NCBI GenBank assembly: GCA_002315815.1
Contig: DCIN01000064.1
Span: 2,590-13,998, forward strand
DNA length: 11,409 nucleotides
Direction of reading: 5' to 3'
Source: Bacteroidales bacterium UBA1725
GTDB lineage: Bacteria > Bacteroidota > Bacteroidia > Bacteroidales > UBA932
Shown here: in pieces, positions 1 through 7,229 of the stretch
Numbering within the stretch: the stretch's first letter is position 1
Layout of the letters: the number at the start of each line of letters is the position of its first letter
The notes under the pieces: model-generated
Told to the model about the DNA's origin: nothing
Seen by the model: only the letters and a program-made list of their open reading frames with translations
Databases searched by the model: none
Translations under genes and position numbers: made by a program

Positions 1-17
1 ACCAAGTTATTATTTGA

Positions 18-143
18 GATTTACTTACCAAGGAATATTCAAACCTATTAAAAGAGGATGACCGAGAAATCGCAAGACAATCAGTCATTCTCTTTTTGAA
101 GCAATTATCCCGTGAAGCGAAACGGCACGTAGATGACGCGTGA
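18..143 (+). other. Possible C-terminal remnant of an unidentified gene
   Basis: An open stretch follows an in-frame stop at 15-17 and ends at TGA 141-143. It would encode about 41 residues of charged, helix-like sequence (for example REIARQSVILFLKQLSREAK). There is no ATG in frame, and the only alternative start is a TTG at 96. The other two plus-strand frames close at 49-51 and 59-61, so no single frame is open across the left edge. It could be the tail of a gene that enters the window with a frameshift, a decayed remnant, or chance. I recognise no family. It points towards the 3' end of mtgA (convergent), and I see no strong terminator between them. Confidence 0.2.
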
Positions 144-161
144 CAAAAAAGCGGTGCAGAT

Positions 162-890
162 TCACTTACCGGCACTGCCATTGCCCGGAAGCCAGTCCGG
201 ACGGGCAACTTTCTGCATAAGCGACATTATCTCAGCTCGACGTTTCTTCAAATACGCCGTTCCACCTGCAGGGTTGCGTTTGAGCGGTGCAGGAAGACAA
301 TAAGCCAGCGATGCAGCCTGCGATGCGGTCAGCCGTGATGCGGAGACACCGAAATAGTGGCGGGAAGCTGCCTCTACGCCATAGATTCCATCACCCAGTT
401 CCACCACATTCAGATACACCTCCATAATACGCCTCTTCCCCCAAATCTTCTCTATCAGAACTGTCCATCCGGCCTCGAAACCTTTTCTTACCCAGGTGGA
501 ACTGCACCAGGTAAAGCAATTTTTGGCAGTCTGCTGAGATATGGTGCTGCATCCTCGTATCGCAGTATGCTTCTTTATGTGCGACTCACGCATCTTCTTG
601 ATTTCCTCGATGTCGAAACCGTTGTGTTCATCGAAGAGGTTGTCCTCGCTGGCGATGACAGCCATCACCATATCCGGGGAAATATTGTCCAGACTGACCC
701 AAATCCTGTTCGTACGGAAATCCTTGTCCGAAAGCCGCGAAAGTGATCTCTTCAGCATCAGGGGCGTAGCCGGAACCGGCACCCATTTGAGAAGAAGCAC
801 CAGCAGCAGACAAGCAGCAAGCAATACCCCTACGGCCTTCAACAGTCTTACCAACAGACCGTGCTTCCTGTATTTTCTGTGTCTTGACAT
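162..890 (-). CDS. mtgA: Monofunctional biosynthetic peptidoglycan transglycosylase (GT51)
   Basis: This enzyme polymerises lipid II into glycan strands at the outer face of the inner membrane. The 242-residue product has the usual length for MtgA and no penicillin-binding domain. A basic N-terminus is followed by one membrane anchor at about residues 12-35. All GT51 motifs are visible: catalytic Glu82 in SEDNLFDEHNGFD, GCSTISQQTAKN (113-124), RKGFE with the second Glu139, KRRIMEVYLN (152-161), and GIYGVEAASRHYFG (168-181). The ATG at 888-890 is chosen because it starts just before the basic anchor. The gene has its own promoter and is separated from the fumarase by 316 bases and a terminator, so it is probably a single-gene unit. 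Ends in TGA. Identification is secure. Confidence 0.96.
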   Translation of the reverse strand: MSRHRKYRKHGLLVRLLKAVGVLLAACLLLVLLLKWVPVPATPLMLKRSLSRLSDKDFRTNRIWVSLDNISPDMVMAVIASEDNLFDEHNGFDIEEIKKMRESHIKKHTAIRGCSTISQQTAKNCFTWCSSTWVRKGFEAGWTVLIEKIWGKRRIMEVYLNVVELGDGIYGVEAASRHYFGVSASRLTASQAASLAYCLPAPLKRNPAGGTAYLKKRRAEIMSLMQKVARPDWLPGNGSAGK

Positions 891-944
891 TCTTATTCGA
901 CCCCAAATCTACTCATTATCTTTCATACAAGGCACTTCAGATTG

Positions 945-975
945 CAAATAATACTTATATTTGGCATATAGCAAA
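945..975 (-). promoter_or_regulatory. Candidate Bacteroidetes-type promoter for mtgA
   Basis: On the minus strand TTTG (972-975) is followed by 19 bases and then ATTATTTG (945-952). This is close to the Bacteroidetes primary sigma consensus TTTG-N19..21-TAnnTTTG, with the first two bases of the -7 box off consensus. It lies about 55 bases upstream of the mtgA ATG, leaving an untranslated leader of roughly 50 bases. A plus-strand box TATATTTG (956-963) overlaps it and could serve the small ORF at 1015, but that one lacks a good -33 element. Confidence 0.4.
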
Positions 976-1014
976 TCATAATACCCACAACAGATTGCAT
1001 TGTCACTGTCCAAG

Positions 1015-1158
1015 ATGAAAGACAATCAAGGCCGTCCGATATACAGTAACGATGAAATCTCCGATTGGTTGAACCATATCAGAGAAATGGCCTTCACATC
1101 CACTTTCATCAAAAACGGCAAGGATGCCCCGAAGGACATCCCCGCTGAAAAAGCGTGA
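1015..1158 (+). CDS. Possible small hypothetical protein (47 aa)
   Basis: ATG 1015 to TGA 1156-1158 encodes a 47-residue hydrophilic peptide beginning MKDNQGRPIYSNDEISDWL. The amino-acid mix looks protein-like, with no low-complexity bias, no signal peptide and no membrane segment. The frame is open back to a stop at 979-981. A TATATTTG box at 956-963, about 50 bases upstream, could be a -7 promoter element. Against it: no Shine-Dalgarno sequence, no recognised family, and its stop codon lies inside the hairpin that terminates the convergent fumarase. It may be a real small gene, a fragment of a lost larger gene, or chance. Confidence 0.3.
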   Translation: MKDNQGRPIYSNDEISDWLNHIREMAFTSTFIKNGKDAPKDIPAEKA

Positions 1159-1181
1159 ATCCGGATAATCAGTTCACGCTT
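1148..1181 (-). terminator. Rho-independent terminator of the operon (after the fumarase)
   Basis: A perfect 9-bp inverted repeat, AAGCGTGAA (1151-1159) and TTCACGCTT (1173-1181), has a 13-base loop. Read on the minus strand, the stem is followed directly by a run of T (complement of the A run at 1148-1152). It begins 26 bases after the fumarase stop codon. In the plus direction no T run follows, so it should act mainly on the minus-strand operon. A second overlapping pair, CCGGA (1161-1165) and TCCGG (1183-1187), could form a competing fold. Confidence 0.75.
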
Positions 1182-1206
1182 GTCCGGTGAATCTCAAGAA
1201 AGAACC

Positions 1207-2832
1207 TTACAGTCCAATAGTCTTGAAGAAATCGTTGCCTTTGTCGTCCACAAGGATGAAGGCCGGGAAATCCCTTACCTCAATCTTCCAGATGGCTTCC
1301 ATCCCCAGCTCGGGGTACTCCACACATTCGATGCTCAAGATATTGTTCTGGGCCAGAATGGCGGCGGGACCTCCGATGGATCCCAGATAGAATCCTCCGT
1401 GCTTGCGACAGGCATCGGTGACCTGCTGCGTGCGGTTGCCCTTTGCAAGCATAATCATTGAACCTCCGTGGCTTTGGAATTCATCCACATAGGGATCCAT
1501 ACGGTTGGCTGTGGTGGGACCCATAGAACCGCAGGCCATTCCTTCAGGAGTTTTAGCCGGACCGGCATAGTAAACAGGATGGTCCTTGAAATACTGCGGA
1601 ATGTCCTCTCCTGCATCCAGACGGGCCTTGAGCTTTGCGTGAGCGATGTCTCGGGCTACGATTATTGTTCCGTTAAGGCTCAGTCGGGTACTTACGGGGT
1701 ATTTGCTCAGCTGGGCACACACTTCGGACATAGGTCTGTTCAGGTCAACCTTCACCGCTTCGCCTTCACCGGCATTCCGGAGTTGTTCGGGGATGAGTTC
1801 GTAGGGCTTGTCATCCATCTTCTCTATCCATACACCGTCGGCATTGATTTTGGCGAGTATGTTGCGGTCTGCCGAACAGCTCACGCCAAGTCCTATAGGG
1901 CAGCTGGCGCCGTGGCGTGGCAAACGGACGACTCTGATGTCGTGGGCCATATATTTGCCTCCGAACTGGGCTCCGAGTCCTATCTTCCAAGCCTCCTCAA
2001 GGAGCTGTTTCTCAAGCTCAACGTCACGGAATGCGCGGCCTGTCTCGTCACCGGTGGTTGGAAGGCCGTCGTAGTAATGAGTGCTGGCAAGTTTGACTGT
2101 AAGGAGATTCTTCTCTGCGGAAGTTCCTCCTATCACGAATGCTATATGATACGGGGGACACGCGGCTGTTCCGAGGCTTTTGATCTTCTCCAAAAGAAAA
2201 GGTATGAGCGTACCGGGATTCTGGATGCGGGCCTTGGTCTCCTGATAAAGGTAGGTCTTGTTGGCCGATCCACCGCCCTTGGTTACACAGAGGAAACGAT
2301 ATTCCATACCCTCTGCGGCCTCTATGTCTATCTGCGCGGGGAGATTGCACTTGGTGTTGATTTCCTTGTACATATCAAGGGGTGCATTCTGGCTGTATCG
2401 CAGATTCTCCTCAGTATATGTCTTGAAGACTCCAAGGCTGAGGGCTTCTTCGTCGCAGAATCCAGTCCATACCTGTTGACCTTTCTCGGCGTGTATGATT
2501 GCCGTACCCGTGTCCTGACACAGGGGAAGCTTACCCTTTGCGGCTATTTCCGCATTGCGGAGAAACGTGAGAGCCACATACTTGTCATTCTCACTTGATT
2601 CGGGATCGGTGAGAATCTTGGCAACCTGCTCGTTGTGGCTGCGGCGCAGAAGAAAACTCACGTCACGGAATGCCGTGTTGGCCAGCAGCGTGAGCGCTTC
2701 CTTCCGGACCTTGAGCATTCTGTTGCCCTCGAAATCTCCTGTAGAGACGTACTGCTCCGATCCGGGTATCCTGTAATACTCAGTCCTGTCTTCGCCGAGC
2801 TGAAACATCGGCGCATACTTGAATTCTACCAT
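1207..2832 (-). CDS. fumA: Class I (iron-sulfur) fumarate hydratase
   Basis: This cytoplasmic enzyme interconverts fumarate and L-malate using an oxygen-sensitive [4Fe-4S] cluster. In fermenting Bacteroidales it works in the reductive branch that makes succinate and propionate. At 541 residues it has the single-chain class I length (N-terminal cluster domain plus C-terminal beta domain). The three expected cluster cysteines are present: Cys105 in LCQDTGT, Cys225 in AACPPYH and Cys319 in GVSCSADR, nearly the same numbering as E. coli FumA. The C-terminal domain carries GSMGPTTANRMDPY (about 443-456). It is the last gene of the operon, 25 bases after prfB and followed by a hairpin terminator. 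The ATG at 2830-2832 is the first in frame. Ends in TAA. Confidence 0.95.
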   Translation of the reverse strand: MVEFKYAPMFQLGEDRTEYYRIPGSEQYVSTGDFEGNRMLKVRKEALTLLANTAFRDVSFLLRRSHNEQVAKILTDPESSENDKYVALTFLRNAEIAAKGKLPLCQDTGTAIIHAEKGQQVWTGFCDEEALSLGVFKTYTEENLRYSQNAPLDMYKEINTKCNLPAQIDIEAAEGMEYRFLCVTKGGGSANKTYLYQETKARIQNPGTLIPFLLEKIKSLGTAACPPYHIAFVIGGTSAEKNLLTVKLASTHYYDGLPTTGDETGRAFRDVELEKQLLEEAWKIGLGAQFGGKYMAHDIRVVRLPRHGASCPIGLGVSCSADRNILAKINADGVWIEKMDDKPYELIPEQLRNAGEGEAVKVDLNRPMSEVCAQLSKYPVSTRLSLNGTIIVARDIAHAKLKARLDAGEDIPQYFKDHPVYYAGPAKTPEGMACGSMGPTTANRMDPYVDEFQSHGGSMIMLAKGNRTQQVTDACRKHGGFYLGSIGGPAAILAQNNILSIECVEYPELGMEAIWKIEVRDFPAFILVDDKGNDFFKTIGL

Positions 2833-2835
2833 ATC

Positions 2836-2867
2836 TTCAGTTGTTCGTTAATTGTTTTCAGTTGTTC
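2836..2867. repeat. 11-bp direct repeat at the prfB-fumarase junction
   Basis: TTCAGTTGTTC occurs at 2836-2846 and again at 2857-2867, a 21-base period. One copy contains the last codons and stop of prfB; the other sits a few bases upstream of the fumarase ATG. It looks like a small tandem duplication of the prfB end that created the 25-base spacer. Confidence 0.6.
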
Positions 2868-3925
2868 ATCAGGAATTCCTTCATAAATGTATTGAGATCT
2901 CCATCCAAAACTCCTTGAGTGTCAGCAGTTTCACAACCAGTACGGAGGTCCTTGACCATCTTGTACGGGTGCAGCACATAACTGCGTATCTGAGATCCCC
3001 ATTCAATCTTTTTCTTCTGACCTTCGAGTTCGGCCTGCTTCTCCTGACGTTTCTTGAGCTCAATGTCATAGAGCCTCGACTTGAGGATGAGCAGAGCCCT
3101 CTGGCGGTTGTCCTGTTGGCTGCGTGTCTCGGTATTTTCGACAGTGATTCCCGTGGGTATATGACGGACACGCACCCCCGTCTCGACTTTGTTGACATTC
3201 TGACCGCCGTGTCCCCCGGATCGGAAAGTGTCCCACTCGATGTCTGACGGACTGATTTCTATGTTTATGGAATCATCCACCAGTGGATACACGAACACGC
3301 TGCTGAACGTAGTCTGACGCTTGCCCTGGGCGTTGAAAGGACTGATGCGTACAAGTCTGTGCACCCCGGACTCAGCCTTGAGATAACCATACGCAAAATC
3401 ACCTTCATAACTGATTGTGCAGCTCTTGATGCCGACCTCGTCGCCTTCTATCTCCTCTGTGACCGTCATCTTGTAACCGTTGCGTTCTCCCCAACGCATA
3501 TACATACGCATAAGCATCGCGCTCCAGTCATTGGCCTCGGTGCCTCCGGCTCCGGAATTGATGGTCAGCACGGCCCCAAGGTTGTCACCCTCGCCTCCAA
3601 GCATATTCTTGAGTTCCAGAGCATCGGCTCTGGAGCAGGCATCGGCCCAGGCAGAATCGGTGTCGGGACCTTCTGGATCCAACTCCATCAGTACGTCCAA
3701 ATCGTCCGCTGCGGAGCTCAGAGCATCGAAATCAGTAACCCAGAGCTTGACGGCGTTCATCTTCTTCAGGAAGGCCTCGGCCGCCTTGGGATCATCCCAG
3801 AAATCCGGTGACTGGCTTTCTTTCTCTTTGATGGCAACTTCCTCTCTCTTCGATTCTATGTCCAGACAGCGGGCAAGCTTGGCCACTCTCTGTTTCAGTT
3901 CCTTTATCTGTTCCTGTGTCAACAT
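2858..3925 (-). CDS. prfB: Peptide chain release factor 2
   Basis: RF2 recognises UGA and UAA stop codons on the ribosome and triggers peptide release. The 355-residue product contains the stop-recognition tripeptide SPF (195-197) within GVHRLVRISPF and the catalytic GGQ (240-242) within SGGHGGQNVNK, in the usual order. In many bacteria prfB has an in-frame UGA near codon 25 that needs a +1 frameshift. Here the matching place reads CTG GAC (Leu21-Asp22) with no stop, so the gene is translated straight through. The ATG at 3923-3925 overlaps the end of murI by 7 bases, suggesting translational coupling. Its own stop is TGA. Downstream the fumarase follows after 25 bases. Confidence 0.96.
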   Translation of the reverse strand: MLTQEQIKELKQRVAKLARCLDIESKREEVAIKEKESQSPDFWDDPKAAEAFLKKMNAVKLWVTDFDALSSAADDLDVLMELDPEGPDTDSAWADACSRADALELKNMLGGEGDNLGAVLTINSGAGGTEANDWSAMLMRMYMRWGERNGYKMTVTEEIEGDEVGIKSCTISYEGDFAYGYLKAESGVHRLVRISPFNAQGKRQTTFSSVFVYPLVDDSINIEISPSDIEWDTFRSGGHGGQNVNKVETGVRVRHIPTGITVENTETRSQQDNRQRALLILKSRLYDIELKKRQEKQAELEGQKKKIEWGSQIRSYVLHPYKMVKDLRTGCETADTQGVLDGDLNTFMKEFLMNN

Positions 3926-4674
3926 TGGCTGTATAGTTTCTTAAGTATCGTATCGTCTCCGGAAGAAAACAGCTCCACTCCCGGATGTGCGTCTTCCAGA
4001 CCCAGGTTATTATCAAGAAGTACATCACGCAGATGTCTCGCTATGGCAGGGGCCGGATCCACAAAGCGCACTTCCCTACCCCTTTTGTCGGCTATCTTTT
4101 TCATTATCGGCAAAAGGAATGGATAATGTGTACAGCCCAGCACTATCCTGTCAGCTCCGGCATCAAGAAGAGGATTGAGCGAACGTCCCACGACATCTTC
4201 CGCTTGAGGACCATCAAGAATCAGGCTTTCAACAAGTTCCACAAATCCAGCCCCAGTTGTCTCCTCAATTTTCACTCCTTCCGACCAACGGTCCCTCGTA
4301 TCAAGATATTTGGATGCCTTCAGAGTCCCGGAGGTTGCGAGCACCCCTATCACACCTGTCCCGGTGCCAAGTGCCGCCGGTTTCACAGCAGGCTCCATCC
4401 CGATAAAGGGGATGTCATAGCGGGCGCGCAATTCCGAGATGGCGGCCCCCGTCGCTGTGTTGCAGGCTACCACTACAACTGAGGATCCTTTGCCAATCAG
4501 AAAATCTGTAATATATTCGGATCTGGAGAGAATAAAATCGCGGCTTCTGTCCCCATAGGGACAGTTGGCACTGTCAGCATAATAGACATAGCGCTCGCGG
4601 GGAAGCAGGGTACGCATCTGCCTGAGGACAGAAAGCCCGCCCACACCGGAATCGAATATGCCAATCGTAGCCAC
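3919..4674 (-). CDS. murI: Glutamate racemase
   Basis: MurI converts L-glutamate to D-glutamate, which MurD adds to UDP-MurNAc-Ala in cytoplasmic peptidoglycan precursor synthesis. The 251-residue protein has the usual length. It shows the N-terminal FDSGVGGLSV (7-16) and the two catalytic cysteines, Cys71 in ACNTATG and Cys181 in GCTHYPFL, as expected for the cofactor-independent two-base mechanism. The ATG at 4672-4674 gives the canonical N-terminus. It begins 3 bases after the NamZ stop and overlaps prfB by 7 bases at its 3' end. Ends in TGA. Confidence 0.96.
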   Translation of the reverse strand: MATIGIFDSGVGGLSVLRQMRTLLPRERYVYYADSANCPYGDRSRDFILSRSEYITDFLIGKGSSVVVVACNTATGAAISELRARYDIPFIGMEPAVKPAALGTGTGVIGVLATSGTLKASKYLDTRDRWSEGVKIEETTGAGFVELVESLILDGPQAEDVVGRSLNPLLDAGADRIVLGCTHYPFLLPIMKKIADKRGREVRFVDPAPAIARHLRDVLLDNNLGLEDAHPGVELFSSGDDTILKKLYSQC

Positions 4675-4677
4675 AGC

Positions 4678-6033
4678 CTACAAATATAGGTAATATTTCG
4701 AAGCGAGCCGACGGAAAGCCTCCACATCTTTTGTCCAGAACTGTCTGATGTCGCTCACTTTCATCGTCCGGCGGAAGGTTTCCCGTATTGTGGAACTGCC
4801 GCAAACCTTGTCGAACATTGCATACACGATGTCCTGCTGCCAGAAGGGGTTCTTTCCGTAGAGTTCATACACAGCCTGCATCACATAGAATTGTGTCAAT
4901 GTCACATCGGCTTTGAGAAAATCTGTGTAGAAATACTGCACCCCGTGCACCATCTTTCCGTTGAGTCTTCCCGAAATAGGTTTATAATGAATTGTCCTCC
5001 ACGCAATTCCGGGAATACCATAACTATCCAGTCTGGCCTTGAGAGCATCTGCGTCAATCCATTCCTCCGCAAAGGTGCCGAAAGGCAGCGTATAGCCTAT
5101 ACCTATGTTCAGATAGTTGCTCAATTCCCCGCATATTCCGGCTGAGGGATAGCAGACTGCATTCTCCGGATAGGGGATATTGGGCGAAGGCGGCACCCAG
5201 GGAAGTCCGGTGTCAGCATAGAGCATCGACCTTTGCCAACCTTCCATCGGGATGACGCTCAGACTGCATTTCAAATGCTGCTGCCTCCCATCCTGCCCGC
5301 AGTTGAGTCCCTCTTCATTGATGAGTCCGGCCAGTTCCCCTACAGTAAGCCCATAGAGATATGGAATCTTGTACTGGCCCACGAATGAATGGAAGCCATC
5401 TTCGACCAGAGGACCCTCTGTCTTGATTCCTCCGAGGGGATTGGGACGGTCAAGGACAATCACCGGTATCCCGGCCTCGGCACAGCTGCGCATCACAAGG
5501 CCGAGAGTGGAAATGAAAGTATAGGAACGGCTGCCGACATCCTGAATGTCATAGACAATCACATCCACGCCCTTCAGCATATCATTTGTAGGCTGGCGGG
5601 TGGCTCCGTATAGAGAAAACACGGGAAGCCCTGTACTTTCGTCCCGGCCCGATTCCACCTTTCCCCCGGCATAGATGTCGCCTCGTATCCCGTGCTCCGG
5701 TGCAAAGAGAGCAACCAGATTGACGTTGGGAGCAGAATGGAGAATATCCACGGTGGAACGGAGATTGCGGTCAACGCCGCTCGGATTTGTCACCAGCCCG
5801 ACTCTCAAACCTTCCAGACACTTGAAGTTCCTTTCCCGGAGAATCTCAATCCCGGTCCGGACCACAGCCACCGGAACGGCCTCCGACTCCGACAGGGCTG
5901 GGGTCCCCGGAACGGCCTCCGACTCCGGCCTGACCTGCGCTACCAGGACAGTGCTCGGGACAGTGCTCAGGACAATGCTCAGGACAAGCGCCGACGCGCA
6001 GACAATGTAACGAAAACGGTTGCCAGACAACAT
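4678..6033 (-). CDS. namZ: Exo-beta-N-acetylmuramidase, NamZ/DUF1343 family (GH171)
   Basis: NamZ enzymes remove MurNAc from the non-reducing end of peptide-free peptidoglycan fragments. The 451-residue product has an N-terminal signal peptide: basic n-region, long hydrophobic core at about 9-31, likely cleavage after Ala32 before Gln33, and no lipobox. It should therefore act in the periplasm. A Ser/Glu/Pro linker (about 34-58) leads to the DUF1343 domain with its conserved blocks FAPEHGIRG (110-118), YDIQDVGSRSYTF (161-173) and DRPNPLGG (195-202). The ATG at 6031-6033 is chosen because it gives the signal peptide, although it overlaps the end of the permease by 55 bases. Both the signal-peptide core and the linker are encoded by short tandem DNA repeats. 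Family assignment is firm; substrate follows characterised NamZ proteins. Confidence 0.93.
   Translation of the reverse strand: MLSGNRFRYIVCASALVLSIVLSTVPSTVLVAQVRPESEAVPGTPALSESEAVPVAVVRTGIEILRERNFKCLEGLRVGLVTNPSGVDRNLRSTVDILHSAPNVNLVALFAPEHGIRGDIYAGGKVESGRDESTGLPVFSLYGATRQPTNDMLKGVDVIVYDIQDVGSRSYTFISTLGLVMRSCAEAGIPVIVLDRPNPLGGIKTEGPLVEDGFHSFVGQYKIPYLYGLTVGELAGLINEEGLNCGQDGRQQHLKCSLSVIPMEGWQRSMLYADTGLPWVPPSPNIPYPENAVCYPSAGICGELSNYLNIGIGYTLPFGTFAEEWIDADALKARLDSYGIPGIAWRTIHYKPISGRLNGKMVHGVQYFYTDFLKADVTLTQFYVMQAVYELYGKNPFWQQDIVYAMFDKVCGSSTIRETFRRTMKVSDIRQFWTKDVEAFRRLASKYYLYL
5871..5926. repeat. 20-bp direct repeat in the NamZ linker
   Basis: A 20-base sequence at 5871-5890 is repeated exactly at 5907-5926, a period of 36 bases (12 codons). 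It encodes the repeated SEAVP in the linker between the signal peptide and the catalytic domain. Because the period is a multiple of three, gain or loss of a unit would change linker length without breaking the frame. Confidence 0.85.
5945..5992. repeat. 12-bp tandem repeat, about four units, in the NamZ signal peptide
   Basis: Units begin at 5945, 5957, 5969 and 5981. The first three differ at one or two positions around the pattern [AG]GGACA[AG]TGCTC; the fourth is degenerate after AGGACAA. On the minus strand it encodes a four-residue periodicity in the hydrophobic core (LVLS, IVLS, TVPS, TVLV). The stop codon of the upstream permease (5979-5981) lies inside the array. Confidence 0.8.
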
Positions 6034-7229
6034 ATCATCACCATTAAGAAAAATCCATTATATCCCAACATCTGCTGCAGATATCCGGCCACCATACCCG
6101 GAAGAAGCATAGAAAGTGCCATAAAGCCGGTGCATATTGCATAGTGGGATGTCTTGAGCGGTCCGTCGGCGAAATGCATCATATATACTGTGTATGCCGT
6201 GAATCCGTAGCCGTAACCGAACTGGTCAAACACCACACATCCTCCGATAGTCCACAGAGAGGACGGTTGGGTGAGAGCCAGAAAGAGATAGACCCCGCAG
6301 GGCAGCGCCAGACTCAAGGCCATAGGGAGAATACAATGCCTCAACCCGCGGCGCGAGATGTGCAGTCCGCCGATTATTCCTCCTACAAGCAGGGCGATGA
6401 CACCGGCAGTACCGTAAACAAATCCGTAGGCCTCTTTGTCCAAGCCCAGACCTCCCCGGGCGACAGGGTCACTGAAAAGCGGATACAGCATTTTTACGGA
6501 AAATGCCTCCGGAAGACGGTAGAGCAGCATAAAGGCTATAGCCGCCCAGATTCCCTTCTTGGCAAAGAAAGAGGCAAAAGTCTTCCCGAAATCCTTAAGC
6601 GTGTCACGGATGCCGTGAGCATTCTTGGCAACGTCTTCAGCAGGCTTGGGCAGCACAGCACGATGATACAGAGCCAGAGCCGCGAGCAGGGCGGCGGCAA
6701 ATACGAGAGTCAGACTCCAGGCTTCAGCAGGACTTCCGCTGCGTCTCTGAAGCAGGCCGGCGATAACTATCAGCACCCCCTGGCCAAAGACCATAGCCAC
6801 ACGGTAGAAAGTGTTTCTGATGCCCACAAAGGCAGACTGCGAAGTTCTGTCCAGAGCAATCATATAATAACCGTCAGCGGAAATGTCGTGAGTGGCCGAG
6901 GAGAATGCAGCCAGAGCGAAGAAAAGGACTGCGGCGGACAGAACATTCACGCAGCAGGCCACAAGAGCCACAGAAACCGCAAGGGCGAACTGCGTCAGGA
7001 GAATCCACCAGCGCTTGCTGCGGAAAATGTCCACAAACGGACTCCACAGTGGCTTTATCATCCAGGGCAGGCCTATCAGGCTGGTGACTAGTGCGAGAGT
7101 TCCGTTGTCCATTCCCATATCCTTGAACATCACAAGAGATATGGTATTGACTATGAAGTACGGCAGACCTTCGGCAAAGTACAGAGTGGGCACCCAGGCC
7201 CACGGACTATTGTTCCACTTCCGCTCCAC
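5979..7229 (-). CDS. ampG: AmpG-like muropeptide permease (MFS)
   Basis: AmpG permeases are inner-membrane major-facilitator proteins that import GlcNAc-anhydroMurNAc and its peptides released during wall turnover. The 416-residue product is hydrophobic throughout, consistent with about 12 membrane segments. Its N-terminus SPWAWVPTLYFAEGLPYF, followed by LPWMIKPLWSPFVD, is typical of Bacteroidales proteins annotated as AmpG. The central loop (about 196-220) is charged, as expected between two six-helix halves. The ATG at 7227-7229 overlaps the SpoIID gene by 23 bases, and the 3' end overlaps namZ by 55 bases, so the three are probably co-translated. Substrate is inferred from family resemblance and from its wall-hydrolase neighbours. 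Ends in TGA. Confidence 0.85.
   Translation of the reverse strand: MERKWNNSPWAWVPTLYFAEGLPYFIVNTISLVMFKDMGMDNGTLALVTSLIGLPWMIKPLWSPFVDIFRSKRWWILLTQFALAVSVALVACCVNVLSAAVLFFALAAFSSATHDISADGYYMIALDRTSQSAFVGIRNTFYRVAMVFGQGVLIVIAGLLQRRSGSPAEAWSLTLVFAAALLAALALYHRAVLPKPAEDVAKNAHGIRDTLKDFGKTFASFFAKKGIWAAIAFMLLYRLPEAFSVKMLYPLFSDPVARGGLGLDKEAYGFVYGTAGVIALLVGGIIGGLHISRRGLRHCILPMALSLALPCGVYLFLALTQPSSLWTIGGCVVFDQFGYGYGFTAYTVYMMHFADGPLKTSHYAICTGFMALSMLLPGMVAGYLQQMLGYNGFFLMVMICCLATVFVTLSARRRLS

Noticed and set aside
1468..2598. Long plus-strand open frame opposite the fumarase
   Set aside because: It is antisense to a gene with every class I fumarase motif; its translation shows no recognisable domain and it lacks a promoter.
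5945..5992. CRISPR-like repeat array
   Set aside because: Units are 12 bases, contiguous with no spacers, and lie inside a coding signal peptide.
6144..7091. Plus-strand open frame of 315 codons opposite the permease
   Set aside because: Antisense shadow of a hydrophobic membrane protein; the product is a low-information hydrophilic sequence with no family.
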